Origin: CAYNGH01 sp964396845
GTDB lineage: Bacteria > Vulcanimicrobiota > JAJTBE01 > CAYNGH01
Assembly: GCA_964396845.1 (NCBI GenBank)
Contig: CAYNGH010000001.1
Span: forward strand, 29,778 to 93,777
DNA length: 64,000 nucleotides
Direction of reading: 5' to 3'
The position numbers and the translations under genes are program-made. Shown here piece after piece: positions 17,067 through 26,566 of this stretch (the stretch's first letter is position 1; each line of letters opens with the position of its first letter). The notes beneath the pieces were generated by a model. That model was not told where the DNA came from and did no database searches. It saw nothing but the letters and a program-made list of their open reading frames with translations.

Positions 17067-17480
17067 ATGGCAAAACTTCTGATGCATCGTAAACCCAAGG
17101 TTCTTGTTGTAGATGGGGACAGGGATTTTCTGGAGCTTTTTGACTCTCTTTTTTACCGCTGGTTTCTTCTTACCCCGGTTGACTGTTATATTGTGGCCCT
17201 GGAGAAACTTCAAAGAGGGGTTTTTGATGTGGCGGTGGCGGATCTGGCAAGCCACAGCACCCCTCCGGGGCAGGAGTTCCTGCAGGGAACCCGGGATCAC
17301 CGGGAGGGGATTCCTGTTTTGTTTACCGCCAACATCACCAGCACCAGCCGGGTAAACCTGTGCCGGAGGGCCGGCGGGATTCGGCTTCTGGAGAAGAATT
17401 TTTCCTGCCGGGAAAAGGTGATAAAGACTGCCGGTTATATTATGGATGCGTCCCTGGAGAATCCTGCTGACGAGTCCTGA
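17067..17480 (+). CDS. Stand-alone, divergent response-regulator receiver domain
   Basis: The N-terminal KVLVVDGDRDFLELFDSLF segment supplies the acidic metal-binding pair, VFDVAVADLASHS the candidate phospho-acceptor aspartate (~D63), PVLFTAN the Thr-like switch residue, and LEKNF the conserved lysine. Around 137 residues and no output domain make it a single-domain regulator, perhaps in a phosphorelay or interacting with a partner protein. The loop after the acceptor (STPPGQE) is atypical. AAGGTG lies five bases before ATG 17067, and upstream DNA is AT-rich. The last 41 bp overlap antisense with the end of the large membrane fusion gene. No histidine kinase is adjacent. Confidence 0.7.
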   Translation: MAKLLMHRKPKVLVVDGDRDFLELFDSLFYRWFLLTPVDCYIVALEKLQRGVFDVAVADLASHSTPPGQEFLQGTRDHREGIPVLFTANITSTSRVNLCRRAGGIRLLEKNFSCREKVIKTAGYIMDASLENPADES

Positions 17481-20400
17481 CTGCGCCGATTCTCGCATCC
17501 ACATTATCGGAATCCTTTGTCAGAACATACTCATATACCGACATTGCTTCGTGGGGTTTGTCCAGTTTTTCCAGTATATTGCCCATTTTCAGAGGGATTC
17601 TCAGGTCTTCCGGGTTAATTCGGATGGCCTGACCATAGGCTTTTACCGCATCGTCGAGAAGATTCTTCTTCTGGTATAAATCTCCCATGTAAGATTGGGC
17701 AATAAAGTTGTCGGGCTGGGCTTCGAGGATCCGGCGGAAAACTTCGCCGGCCTTATCCAGTTGGCCGGTTTCCATGTATATCCGCCCCAGATAAAGGTGA
17801 TATGGAATCACCTGGGGGCCCTGGGCCAGCAGTTCCATGGCATGGGGCAGGGCAGTTTCATACTGTTCATCCATCAAGAGCAGGATCACCAGCTGGTGAA
17901 GCAGTGCCCGGTTGCCGGGAAAGGTTTTCATGGCATTCCGGCAGTAGTCAATCCCCGCGGTTACAGCACCGGTGGATTTGTAGATATTTATAGCTTCAAG
18001 ATAAGGCACCAGGCTTTCGGGAGATGCCCTGTTTGCATCCTTGAGTATTGACAGGGCTCTCAGACGGTTTTCATTGTGCAGTTCCATCCGGGCATACTTG
18101 ATATATGTCTGGGGATCCTCCGGGTTGAGGCGAATGGAATGGCGGAAGGCTTTGCGGGCCTGATCCCAGAGTTCAAGCCGGGTATGCACCGAGGCCATGT
18201 CCCGGAAAAGCTCTCCATCGGTTTTTATTTCAGGATTCAGGTTGGTTACCCAGTCCAGTTGAGAAACTTCATCGGCATAGCGGGCCACTTCTCGAATTAC
18301 CAACATTCTGTCAATGTCGCCATAAATATTTTTAGGAGCGTCAAACTCCAGAAGAGGCCGGTCATCGCTGTTTATACGGCCATCGCCGGCGAAGGCCCGA
18401 ACTCTTTTTGCGCTGGTGATGTAGTTGCCCAGAAGTTTCCGGGGATTTTCGCAGTCGATAAGCTCAAGGTATCTTTGAATGTTTTGATTCCTCTCCACCA
18501 CTGATAAAAGTCTTTCATAATCAAGACGGATGGGTTGCCGGGATCCAATCAGCATCAGATCTCCCCTCTGGGTAATCCACAAGTCGCCATGTGGGAAAAC
18601 CGAATAAAAGGTGTTCATCACCATCTTCACCGTGGCGGGATCCATGCCGTAGGTGTGGATCCACTGGCAGTAGATGCCGTCCTCCTTGAGTTTATCCAGA
18701 CAAACCTTGTAAAAGTCGATGGAAAACAGATTTCCTATCCCGGCAATCCATGGGTTTGAGGGTTCGGATATTATAATGTCATATTTTTCCCCCGCTGCCA
18801 GAATAAAATTCCGCCCGTCGGCAATATGGCTGTGAAACCGGGGATCCTCAGTCACGCCTAAGTTTCCTTCATGGAAATACCTGGCCGCTTCCATAACCAC
18901 CGGCTCAATTTCGATGCTGTCGATCCTCTCCACTTCGTCAAACTGGCTTACCGCAGCATCGGTGATGCCACTGCCGAAACCGATGATGCATACTCTCCGG
19001 GGATTGGGATGAAGAACTGCAGGGATGAAGCCCTGAAGCCACTGGGTGTGAAGATCGCCGGTTCCTTCAGGGCTGAAGGATGCATCGGTCTTTCCGTTGA
19101 CTTTCAGGGATACCATATCCCCGGATTTAACAATGGTAACGGTGCTGGAAATGCCATCCCGGTAAAAAACGATGTTCTTTGCTTCTCTATCCAGCAATCG
19201 GTTGAACTGCCGGATACTGCTCACCTGATCGTAAAACTGCGCATAAACAGAAACCCCCAGGGACATGGCGGATTTTCGCCAGACCTGGGAAAACATCAGA
19301 ACCATTGCCAGCACTCCGATGAGGGCAAAGCGGAAGTATCCGGAGATTTTCTCGCTCTGTTCTTTTTTAAACAGATAAATATAAATCAGCAAAGCTCCCA
19401 GCATATTTATTCCCGTGGCAAGTTTCAGGGAGTTTTCCACCCCGATGATGGGGATCAGCAGAAATCCCGCCATAAAAGAACCGGTGATGTTGCCTGCGGT
19501 GTTGGATGCATAAACCACGCCGATTTTTGCACCTAAATTTTTCAAATTCCGGGTATATATCTTCACCACCAGGGGAAAGGTCAGCCCGAACATTATGGTG
19601 GGAGGTAGCATCACCAGGAAACTGATAATGAAATTCCCCGCCACCACGAGAAAATACGAACCTTTTAGAATCGGAAACAACCGCAGGAATAAATATGGAA
19701 GAAATCCCAGGGCTGGCAGGATCAGCAGGCTCATGATTCCGATGGTCAGCTCCACATTGGCCAGGGATTTGATGGTGATTTTCTCCTGGTTGAACAGACG
19801 GGTGTTGGAAAAAATATAACTCCCCAGGGCAATGCCGAATAAAAATGTGACAAGAATGGTGGAAAAAGAATAAACCGATGAACCGATGGAAAGGGCCAGG
19901 GCACGGCTCCATCCCACTTCGTAAACCATGGAGGTGAACCCGGACATGAAGAAAACCAGCAGAATCAAGCGGTGTTTGTTTTTCTCGTCAATATTGGATT
20001 CTATCTCCGGTTCACTGGCCGGCTCCGGATCCAGGGGGGATTCTTCAACACTGTCAACATTGCTGTCAGGTTCTTCGCCTCCCGCCATCATGCGGTCCGC
20101 CATTATAGTAACAAGACCGATAACCACATTAATCAAGCCTGCCGTCACCAGGGTGACCTGCAGTCCCAGGGCGGGAAACAGGATGAATCCTGCCAGAAAA
20201 GAACCGATGACTGCGCCGAAGGTGTTGATGGAATAAAGCCGGGCGGTTTTTGCCATAAGCTCGCCATAAGTCCTGATTACAAACTTGAGCACAATGGGCA
20301 GGGTGGCTCCCATGGCCATGGTGGGCAGAATAAAAATCATCACCGAGAGAATAAAAGTGATGATACTCATAGGGTAAAGAGAAAGGGAAAAGGCTCCCAT

Positions 20401-20772
20401 GAGGCGGGTATAAATCATCCCCACCACATCAATAAGAAAAGGAGTGAAAAAGGCATAAATGCCGATGCCCAGAGAGAGTAAACCGTAAAGACGCATATGG
20501 GGCGAGAAGGACCCGGCAGTCAGGGCCAGCAGGATCCCCGGCTTTTTGTCATCGGTCAGGTCCAGTTGGTCTGCTGTCTTGCCGGCAAGGTAGCTTCCCA
20601 GGGCAAGCCCCCCCATGAATGCTGCCAGAATACTGCTGATGGCAAAAACAGTATGGCCGAATATGATGGAAAGCCTCCGGCTCCATAAAATCTGGTATAT
20701 CAGACCTGTCATCCCGGAAAGAAGAAAGAATACATGAAGCAGGGACAACAGAAACCGTCTTTTTCCCGACAT
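17440..20772 (-). CDS. Membrane-fused spermidine-synthase-like protein with C-terminal TPRs
   Basis: The 1110-residue protein has three parts. Residues 1-510 hold about 14 membrane helices in two halves, separated by an acidic soluble loop (~230-265, DSNVDSVEESPLDPEP). Residues ~540-800 form a spermidine-synthase-like Rossmann domain: IIGFGSGITDAAV, IDSIEIEPVV, HIADGRNFI, IISEPSNPWIAGIGNLFS. Residues ~850-1110 form TPR repeats (AYGQAIRINPEDLRIPLKMG). The fold binds decarboxylated SAM in true synthases, but the EPSNPW version in membrane fusions has an unproven substrate. GGGAGGTTAATCA precedes ATG 20772. It follows the zinc-ribbon kinase gene in the same direction with a 267-bp gap. Function is not assigned. 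Confidence 0.88.
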   Translation of the reverse strand: MSGKRRFLLSLLHVFFLLSGMTGLIYQILWSRRLSIIFGHTVFAISSILAAFMGGLALGSYLAGKTADQLDLTDDKKPGILLALTAGSFSPHMRLYGLLSLGIGIYAFFTPFLIDVVGMIYTRLMGAFSLSLYPMSIITFILSVMIFILPTMAMGATLPIVLKFVIRTYGELMAKTARLYSINTFGAVIGSFLAGFILFPALGLQVTLVTAGLINVVIGLVTIMADRMMAGGEEPDSNVDSVEESPLDPEPASEPEIESNIDEKNKHRLILLVFFMSGFTSMVYEVGWSRALALSIGSSVYSFSTILVTFLFGIALGSYIFSNTRLFNQEKITIKSLANVELTIGIMSLLILPALGFLPYLFLRLFPILKGSYFLVVAGNFIISFLVMLPPTIMFGLTFPLVVKIYTRNLKNLGAKIGVVYASNTAGNITGSFMAGFLLIPIIGVENSLKLATGINMLGALLIYIYLFKKEQSEKISGYFRFALIGVLAMVLMFSQVWRKSAMSLGVSVYAQFYDQVSSIRQFNRLLDREAKNIVFYRDGISSTVTIVKSGDMVSLKVNGKTDASFSPEGTGDLHTQWLQGFIPAVLHPNPRRVCIIGFGSGITDAAVSQFDEVERIDSIEIEPVVMEAARYFHEGNLGVTEDPRFHSHIADGRNFILAAGEKYDIIISEPSNPWIAGIGNLFSIDFYKVCLDKLKEDGIYCQWIHTYGMDPATVKMVMNTFYSVFPHGDLWITQRGDLMLIGSRQPIRLDYERLLSVVERNQNIQRYLELIDCENPRKLLGNYITSAKRVRAFAGDGRINSDDRPLLEFDAPKNIYGDIDRMLVIREVARYADEVSQLDWVTNLNPEIKTDGELFRDMASVHTRLELWDQARKAFRHSIRLNPEDPQTYIKYARMELHNENRLRALSILKDANRASPESLVPYLEAINIYKSTGAVTAGIDYCRNAMKTFPGNRALLHQLVILLLMDEQYETALPHAMELLAQGPQVIPYHLYLGRIYMETGQLDKAGEVFRRILEAQPDNFIAQSYMGDLYQKKNLLDDAVKAYGQAIRINPEDLRIPLKMGNILEKLDKPHEAMSVYEYVLTKDSDNVDARIGAVRTRQQDSPGTHP

Positions 20773-21039
20773 TGATTAACCTCCCAAACTCCCCGGCAGA
20801 AACTCAACCGGGGGTTTCATTATTCTACAGAAGGCATCTCAATATCCTGTCTTATTCTACGGCAGTTATGGATTTCAAGTGATTCTGACTCTGGAAATTT
20901 GGCCGTGGATTCAGAGAAGTTTCCCTTTCCCGGAGAACTTTTTCGAGCAGAGTTTCCGTCAAGGCAAAACCCTGCTTTTTTGGAAAAACAAGTTATCCCT
21001 TGACAATCCCGATCCATGTTTCCTCATTCCAAATGGGGA

Positions 21040-23148
21040 TCAGGTTATGGAGAACAGGTATCCTTCGGTGGTTCCGATATAGATATCTCCGCTGGGGGCG
21101 ATGGCTGGCGATGTTTCCACGGGTGCATTCAGGTTGAACCACCATCTTGATTTCCCGTAGGGGTGCAGTGCAAACAGGAAGCCTTTCTGAGTGGCGAAGT
21201 AAACCCCGCCATCGTCGGAAACTCCCACTGCTGTTGAGATTACATCGGAGGCATCGAACCGCCATTTTTCCATTCCCTGGCTGTCCAGAGCATATAATTT
21301 GCTGTCGCTGGAGCCGAAGTATATGGTGCCTTCCCGGGAAATGGCTGGTGAGGAACGGATCCATCCATTGGTGCGGAATTTCCATTGAAGTCCTCCGCTG
21401 TTGTCCAGGGCGTAGAGATGGTTGTCTTCACAGCCCAGATAAACAAAGCCTTCTTCATCGCTGACAGGGGCCGAGGTGATCATCCCCGGCAGTTTTGCGC
21501 TCCAGTGCATATCTCCGTCGAGGCTCACAGAGCGAAGGATGCCCGGGATTATTCCGATGAATATATTATCGGTTCTCCCTGCGGTAGGAGAAGCCACAAC
21601 AGGCCCTTCCGCCTGGGCCATCCACAGGATATCCCCGTTGGGGTCGAAGCATTTGACTCCGCCGTCGATATCTGCCACATAAAGCCGGTTTCTGTGGAGC
21701 AGAATAGCTGCCTTGACAGGATTTTCCACCTGTCGCAACCATCGTCGGCTTCCATCAGGGCCAAGGGAATGGATGCCTCCTTTTTCATCAGCAAGGTAAA
21801 AGTTTCCCTGGTTATCCATGGCGGGAGTGGAGGAAACAATCCCCGATGCCCGGTATGACCACTGGATTTTTCCCCGTTTGCTGTAACAGCAGAATTCATT
21901 TGCGCAACCGAAGTAAAGGTTTTCATTTTCATCGATAATCACCGATGAGGTAACTCCGGCTCCCACCTTCCGGGACCATTTCAGGCGTCCCTGCAGGCTG
22001 GCGGAAACCGGAGAATGACCGGTTCTGTATGGGTTTCCTTTGAACTGACGCCATCCTTTTTTAATCTCCTGGGGTGCTTCGGGAATATGGGATGGTTGCG
22101 AACCCGGCCCTTCCAGAAGTTCGCCATAGGGGGCCAGAATGCTGGTTCTCCGCCGTCGGAGCTGTTCCAGGTGATCCTGTATGGAATCAATCTGCCGGTT
22201 GAGATCGCTCAGCAGATCCCTGGCGCTGATTAGCCGTTCCAGGGCGTTTTTCATGTTTGTGATTCCAGGATAGCGTTGATCCGGGTTCAGGTGCAGTGCC
22301 CTGTTGACAATCGCTTCCAGCTCCGGGGGGAAGTCCGGGTTGAACTCCCGGATGGGTGGGAAATCGAAGGGTGCTTCCAGCTGGGGATCTCTGCCGGTAA
22401 GGAGATGATGAAGGGTTGCTCCCAGAGAGTAAACATCAGAGCGGGGTTCCGCATGTCCCCGATATTGTTCCGGGGGTGAATAACCCTGGGTTCCCACCAT
22501 GGTTCCCCGGATTTTGGGGGCAAAGAACCGGGCAATTCCGAAATCCACCAGCCGGATACTTCCCCGGGGTGTCACCATTATATTGGATGGTTTCATGTCC
22601 CGGTAAATTACCGGAGGATTGTGGGAGTGGAGATAATTGAGGACATCACAGATTTCCAACGCCCATTGCAGGGCCATTTCCAGAGGCAGGGTCTTCCCGG
22701 TTTCCTGCAGACGGGTAAGCATCCTTCGCAGGTCGATCCCTTCCACCAGATCCATGACAATGTAGGATCTCTGGTTTTCCCAGAAGTGCCGGTGAACTCT
22801 GGGGATGGCCCGGTGTCGCAGGGTCGCCAGAAGATCAACCTCCCGGCGGAAAAACTCCATGGCAGCCCTTCGGGCATCAGAGGTGGTGAACCGGTCAATC
22901 ATTTCTTTGATGGCCACATCCTGCCCGGTGGGATTATCATGGGCGCGATAGACATACCCCATCCCCCCGGCGCTCAGAAGACTTCTGATTACATAACGAT
23001 CCTGCAGAACGGCTCCCTTGGGGAGGGTTCCCGTTGCCAGGAACACTCCGTCATCGGCTGTGGGGGCGGGGTTTATGAACTTGCCACAGCCAAGGCAGTA
23101 TCGGGCTGTCTGGCGGTTTTCCATATTGCAGTATGGGCATGCGACCAT
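21040..23148 (-). CDS. Zinc-ribbon Ser/Thr protein kinase with PQQ-like beta-propeller
   Basis: An N-terminal zinc ribbon has C4, C7, C18 and C21. The Hanks-type kinase domain follows (~50-310): glycine loop SAGGMGYVYRA, K81, HRD-type YRDMKPSN with D184, K186 and N189, DFG at 202-204 and the activation-loop end GTQGYSPPEQY. A short charged coiled segment (~320-345, EQLRRRRTS) links to about seven PQQ/propeller repeats, seen as recurring GGLQWKFRTNGWIRSSPAIS-like blocks. There is no membrane helix between kinase and propeller, so the whole protein may be cytosolic; that is unusual, since the propeller usually lies outside. AAGGAG lies ten bases before ATG 23148. Substrates unknown. Confidence 0.93.
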   Translation of the reverse strand: MVACPYCNMENRQTARYCLGCGKFINPAPTADDGVFLATGTLPKGAVLQDRYVIRSLLSAGGMGYVYRAHDNPTGQDVAIKEMIDRFTTSDARRAAMEFFRREVDLLATLRHRAIPRVHRHFWENQRSYIVMDLVEGIDLRRMLTRLQETGKTLPLEMALQWALEICDVLNYLHSHNPPVIYRDMKPSNIMVTPRGSIRLVDFGIARFFAPKIRGTMVGTQGYSPPEQYRGHAEPRSDVYSLGATLHHLLTGRDPQLEAPFDFPPIREFNPDFPPELEAIVNRALHLNPDQRYPGITNMKNALERLISARDLLSDLNRQIDSIQDHLEQLRRRRTSILAPYGELLEGPGSQPSHIPEAPQEIKKGWRQFKGNPYRTGHSPVSASLQGRLKWSRKVGAGVTSSVIIDENENLYFGCANEFCCYSKRGKIQWSYRASGIVSSTPAMDNQGNFYLADEKGGIHSLGPDGSRRWLRQVENPVKAAILLHRNRLYVADIDGGVKCFDPNGDILWMAQAEGPVVASPTAGRTDNIFIGIIPGILRSVSLDGDMHWSAKLPGMITSAPVSDEEGFVYLGCEDNHLYALDNSGGLQWKFRTNGWIRSSPAISREGTIYFGSSDSKLYALDSQGMEKWRFDASDVISTAVGVSDDGGVYFATQKGFLFALHPYGKSRWWFNLNAPVETSPAIAPSGDIYIGTTEGYLFSIT

Positions 23149-23405
23149 ATCAATGGGACTCCTTGGTGAGGGGATTAAAGTTTATCCGGTATAGATTTCT
23201 TTTTGCCGGGGCAATTCCCTCCATTGCATCAATATGGATGATCTGATTGATTTTCCATGGGTTGCCCGTGGATATGAAGTTGTATATGGCCTTTCTCATT
23301 GAAGTTTCCCTGGTTGCTGTCATGTGGCATTGAGAGAAAAGCAGAGGTTTTTCCGCTGGCTCAGTCGAACATTGAGTTATCTTGTCATTGCGGGGTTTAT
23401 TGCTG

Positions 23406-24209
23406 ATGTATCCTGAAAAGAGCCGGTTGTTTCTATCCGATGGCGGTGGCTTGGAGCAGATGAAAGAGATGTTGGTTTCCAAGGGTTTGAACCTGGAGGT
23501 GACCACTTTTTCCAAGCCCCAGTATCTTGATGACTCTGATGCCCACCTGGCGGAATATAAAAGAAATCTCTCAGAGTTGCCCTCCTGCCGGATCCTTGTT
23601 CACGGCCCATTCATCGATCTGAATATCGTATCCTCGGATCCCGGCATCGCGGCCATTTCCCGCGCCAGATACCTTCAGAGCATCCGGTGTGCCAGAGAAC
23701 TTGGGGCCGAGGCCATCACATTTCACACCCAGTATAATCCTCTCCTTCGCCTTGGGTCATACATCCGGGAATGGCTGGTGGGAACAGCCCGCTTCCTTGT
23801 GGAGATGACACAGGATCCTGTCTGTGAGGGCCTTGACATTTATGTGGAGAACATGTTCGAAGACTCCCCGGACCTGATGGTGGAGCTGATGAAGGCTGTG
23901 GATTCCCCCCGGGTGGGAATCACTCTGGATGTGGGTCATGTGGGGGTTTACGGCAAGGGAGAATATTCCCGCTGGATTCGAATGATGGCGCCATATATCC
24001 GCCATGTCCATCTTTCCGACAACCATGGGATGGTGGATGAGCATTTGCCCCTGGGCTCGGGTATTGTGGATTTTAAAGAAGTATTTGCCAGTCTTGCCCG
24101 GTTTGATGTTCGCCCCACATATACCATTGAGATGGGAAGCCCGGAAAAACAGCAGGAAAGTCTGGACTACCTGGACAGCCTTTCTGAAGGAAGGAAATCC
24201 CCGGACTGA
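23406..24209 (+). CDS. Sugar phosphate isomerase/epimerase-like TIM-barrel protein
   Basis: The protein fits the xylose-isomerase-like (AP endonuclease 2) TIM barrel. Metal-site strands are recognisable: CRILVHGPFIDLN, ITFHTQYNP, LDIYVENMFEDSPD, VGITLDVGHVGVYG, HVHLSDNHGMVDEHLPLGSG and YTIEMG. The E and H/D positions of the metal cluster are all present, so it is likely active on a sugar, cyclitol or phosphorylated metabolite. ATG 23406 is chosen for lack of anything better; a TTG eight codons upstream (23382) is in frame, and neither has a clear ribosome site. The geranylgeranyl-reductase-like gene follows 25 bp later, so these probably form an operon. Confidence 0.85.
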   Translation: MYPEKSRLFLSDGGGLEQMKEMLVSKGLNLEVTTFSKPQYLDDSDAHLAEYKRNLSELPSCRILVHGPFIDLNIVSSDPGIAAISRARYLQSIRCARELGAEAITFHTQYNPLLRLGSYIREWLVGTARFLVEMTQDPVCEGLDIYVENMFEDSPDLMVELMKAVDSPRVGITLDVGHVGVYGKGEYSRWIRMMAPYIRHVHLSDNHGMVDEHLPLGSGIVDFKEVFASLARFDVRPTYTIEMGSPEKQQESLDYLDSLSEGRKSPD

Positions 24210-24234
24210 TCCCCTGTTGAGGTTGTCATTCATC

Positions 24235-25377
24235 ATGAAGACTGATTTTGATGTGATAATTGCAGGCTCCGGCCCCGGGGGAAGCACCTGTGCATTTCAC
24301 CTGGCCTCGGCGGGGGCGGATGTGCTGGTTATAGAAAAGAAAGAACATCCCCGGGATAAACCCTGCGCCGGGGGTATCCCCGGGGTTCTCTTTCATGAGC
24401 CGAACATCAGGGAATTCAAGCCCCATGCCGGAGAAATAACCCGTTACCGGTTCACCAGCCGGGGAGAAAACCCCGCATCGGGATCCCTGCCTCGGGAGGG
24501 GATCTTCTGGGTGGATCGCGCAGCCTTTGATTATCATCTGTTTCTTATGGCCCGAAATGCCGGGGCCGGGGTTCTTCAGAACACTCCCTTCAGCGATTAT
24601 GCAATCCACAAGGATCACCTGGAAGTGACCGCGGGGGATTATCAGCTCCGGTGCAGGTATCTTGCAGGGGCTGATGGAGGCTTTTCCCGGGTTGCCCGGA
24701 AGATTCACCCCAAAAAAAGGCCCATGGGCATATGCGGGTATTACCGGGTTCCCTTCCAGGCAGATTCCGCTGTATCGAACAGGGATATGGTTCATCTCGA
24801 TTTTAACTTCATTGATGGCGGAGTTGCAGGGGTTATCCCCAAGGGGGATCATCTCTGGGTTGGTGCTTACACTGCCCAAAGATGCAACCTTGGGGAGCTT
24901 GAGATGGCCACCGATGAATTTATCAGCCTTCTGGGGTTGCCGGTGGCCACGGAAAAATTCACAGGACTGAGGATTCCCCTGTATGATGACAGGATCCCCC
25001 TTCACCGGGGCCGGGTTCTTTTGATAGGTGAAGCCGGGGGGCTGGTGAACCCCATCTCGGGGGAAGGCATAAAACCGGCGGTGGATTCGGGACATATCGC
25101 CGCAGAAGAGCTGATTCAGCTGTTATCGGGAAAGGCCGGTAATTTTGCCCCTTATGAACAGAAGGTGCGACAGATGATCGGCAGGGAGATGAAAATGGCG
25201 GGGCTGTTCTCGGTGCTGGCTTATGCCTTCCCGGGGATGGCTTATCACGGGATGACCCGGGTTGTTGACGACGCCGTCAGAATAATGAACGGCCAGCTGT
25301 CCTATGGTGACTTTCTCCGGAGGCTCAAGGGAAAAATTGCAGGAAAAATCAGGAGGGGACTTGTCCATAAAGATTGA
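24235..25377 (+). CDS. Geranylgeranyl-reductase-family FAD-dependent oxidoreductase
   Basis: The N-terminus MKTDFDVIIAGSGPGGSTCAF is a Rossmann FAD site, followed by IEKKEHPRDKPCAGGIPG, the conserved cysteine-containing block of geranylgeranyl reductases, then GADGGFSRVARK and a LIGEAGGLVNPISGEGIKPAVDSG FAD-binding end. The family reduces isoprenoid double bonds or hydroxylates various substrates. Length 380 is normal. ATG 24235 fits the family start; the frame is open further upstream but that part overlaps the isomerase gene. The next gene (YgjP-like) starts within its 3' end, so translation is probably coupled. Substrate is unassigned. Confidence 0.87.
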   Translation: MKTDFDVIIAGSGPGGSTCAFHLASAGADVLVIEKKEHPRDKPCAGGIPGVLFHEPNIREFKPHAGEITRYRFTSRGENPASGSLPREGIFWVDRAAFDYHLFLMARNAGAGVLQNTPFSDYAIHKDHLEVTAGDYQLRCRYLAGADGGFSRVARKIHPKKRPMGICGYYRVPFQADSAVSNRDMVHLDFNFIDGGVAGVIPKGDHLWVGAYTAQRCNLGELEMATDEFISLLGLPVATEKFTGLRIPLYDDRIPLHRGRVLLIGEAGGLVNPISGEGIKPAVDSGHIAAEELIQLLSGKAGNFAPYEQKVRQMIGREMKMAGLFSVLAYAFPGMAYHGMTRVVDDAVRIMNGQLSYGDFLRRLKGKIAGKIRRGLVHKD

Positions 25378-25879
25378 GGTGATAAGGAACAGTCGCCGTC
25401 GGAAGACCTGTTCGGCGCAGTTGAAGGATGATGTGATAATTGTCCGCATTCCCCGGCGCATGAGTCAGGAGCAGGAAAAAAAGGCAGTGAAGGAACTCAC
25501 GGAAAGAATCCTGAAACGGCAACACCGGGAGAAGCTCAACCGGGAGCATTCCCTGACGGACAGGGCCCGGAGCCTCTGCCGGAAATACCTCGGGGTTGAT
25601 CCTCCTGTGGAGTCGGTTCAATTTGTCACCAACCAGAACAGCTGTTTCGGCTCCTGCAGTGTGGGGACAGGGAAGATCCGCATATCCCACCGGCTGGAAA
25701 ATGCTCCGGGTTGGGTTCTGGATTATGTCCTTATCCACGAGATGGCCCATCTTGTCCATGGCAACCATTCCCGGGCATTTTACCAGCTTCTGGATAAATA
25801 CCCCATGGCAGAGAGGGCCAGGGGATTTCTCATTGCCCTGTCGTTCATCCCCGATGACAGTAATGATATTCTTGTCTGA
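25361..25879 (+). CDS. YgjP-like zinc metallopeptidase (DUF45)
   Basis: The motif LIHEMAHLVHGNHSRAFYQLL (HExxH with a downstream H) is the gluzincin-type zinc site of YgjP/SprT-like proteins. A preceding block with SCFGSCSVGTGKIRISHRL matches the DUF45 core (W-S....G.i..n..l). The first 80 residues are basic (KRQHREKLNRE). AGGAGGGGAC immediately ahead of a TTG at 25361 decides the start; longer in-frame ATGs lie deep in the preceding gene. It overlaps the flavoprotein gene by 17 bp and ends 4 bp before the convergent uridine kinase gene. E. coli YgjP has no firm physiological role, so none is assigned. Confidence 0.88.
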   Translation: MSIKIEVIRNSRRRKTCSAQLKDDVIIVRIPRRMSQEQEKKAVKELTERILKRQHREKLNREHSLTDRARSLCRKYLGVDPPVESVQFVTNQNSCFGSCSVGTGKIRISHRLENAPGWVLDYVLIHEMAHLVHGNHSRAFYQLLDKYPMAERARGFLIALSFIPDDSNDILV

Positions 25880-25883
25880 GGTT

Positions 25884-26507
25884 TTAATCCAGGTCCAGAA
25901 AACCCCGAACCATGTTCTTGACCATACTCACCGCGGCGGCATTGAAACCCCGCCAGGGAAGAATGATGTCGGCGTAACGTTTGCTTTTGTCAACAAATTC
26001 GAAATGCATGGGTCGAACCGTGGTGAGATATTGATTTATAACCGATTCCAGGTCCCGGCCCCGCACCTGAATATCCCGTTTCAGTCGTCGGATGAAGCGG
26101 ACATCGTCATCGGTGTCGATATATATCTTCACATCCATGCCATCCCGCAACCGGGGGCTGTCCAGCACCAGGATCCCCTCAACGATGAGCACCTGTTTTG
26201 GCTCTACGGTGGTGGTTTCTTTCTGTCTTGTGTGGGTGACGAAGTCGTATATGGGCATTTCGATGGGTTTCCCCGCCTTGAGAGTGTGCAGGTGTTCCGC
26301 CATGAGCTGTGCATCAAAGGAATCGGGATGGTCAAAGTTAACTTTTGCTCTCTCTGCCGGGGGCAGGTGGGACAAGTCCTTGTAATAATTATCCTGAACA
26401 ATGAGCACCACTCGTTCCTTGCCCAGGTCCTCTGCAATCATTTCCGCCACGGTGGTTTTCCCCGATCCGGAACCTCCCGCTATTCCGATGGCCAGTATCT
26501 TATTCAT
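25884..26507 (-). CDS. udk: Uridine kinase
   Basis: The P-loop GGSGSGKT spans residues 11-18. NYYKDLSHLPPAERAKVNFDHPDSFD is the pyrimidine-binding block, and YDFVTHTRQKET, ILVLDSPRLRDGMDVKIYIDTDDD and RRLKRDIQVRGR are the other family signatures. Length 207 is standard. The enzyme phosphorylates uridine and cytidine with ATP or GTP in pyrimidine salvage. GGGAGGATTGA precedes ATG 26507. The BON lipoprotein gene ends only 45 bp upstream in the same direction, but a terminator lies between, so udk probably has its own transcript in part. Confidence 0.95.
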   Translation of the reverse strand: MNKILAIGIAGGSGSGKTTVAEMIAEDLGKERVVLIVQDNYYKDLSHLPPAERAKVNFDHPDSFDAQLMAEHLHTLKAGKPIEMPIYDFVTHTRQKETTTVEPKQVLIVEGILVLDSPRLRDGMDVKIYIDTDDDVRFIRRLKRDIQVRGRDLESVINQYLTTVRPMHFEFVDKSKRYADIILPWRGFNAAAVSMVKNMVRGFLDLD

Positions 26508-26536
26508 TCAATCCTCCCGGTATTTTTCTGACAGTT

Positions 26537-26566
26537 AAAAAAAAAGTGAAGGCTATGGCTTCACTT
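26537..26566 (-). terminator. Rho-independent terminator overlapping the BON-gene stop
   Basis: On the minus strand AGTGAAG pairs with CTTCACT across a 7-base loop and is followed by nine T. The TAG of the BON gene (26553-26555) lies in the loop, so the last codons form the left arm. Confidence 0.85.

Noticed and set aside
20795..20815. Terminator between kinase and membrane fusion genes
   Set aside because: CCCCGG/CCGGGG pair exists but no T-run follows on the relevant strand.
20820..21017. A minus-strand frame between the kinase and membrane fusion genes
   Set aside because: No ribosome site, no homology and Ser/Lys-rich noise; the gap holds only a weak hairpin.
25596..26531. A plus-strand frame of 311 codons
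   Set aside because: It overlaps YgjP-like and runs antisense to udk; both have conserved motifs.
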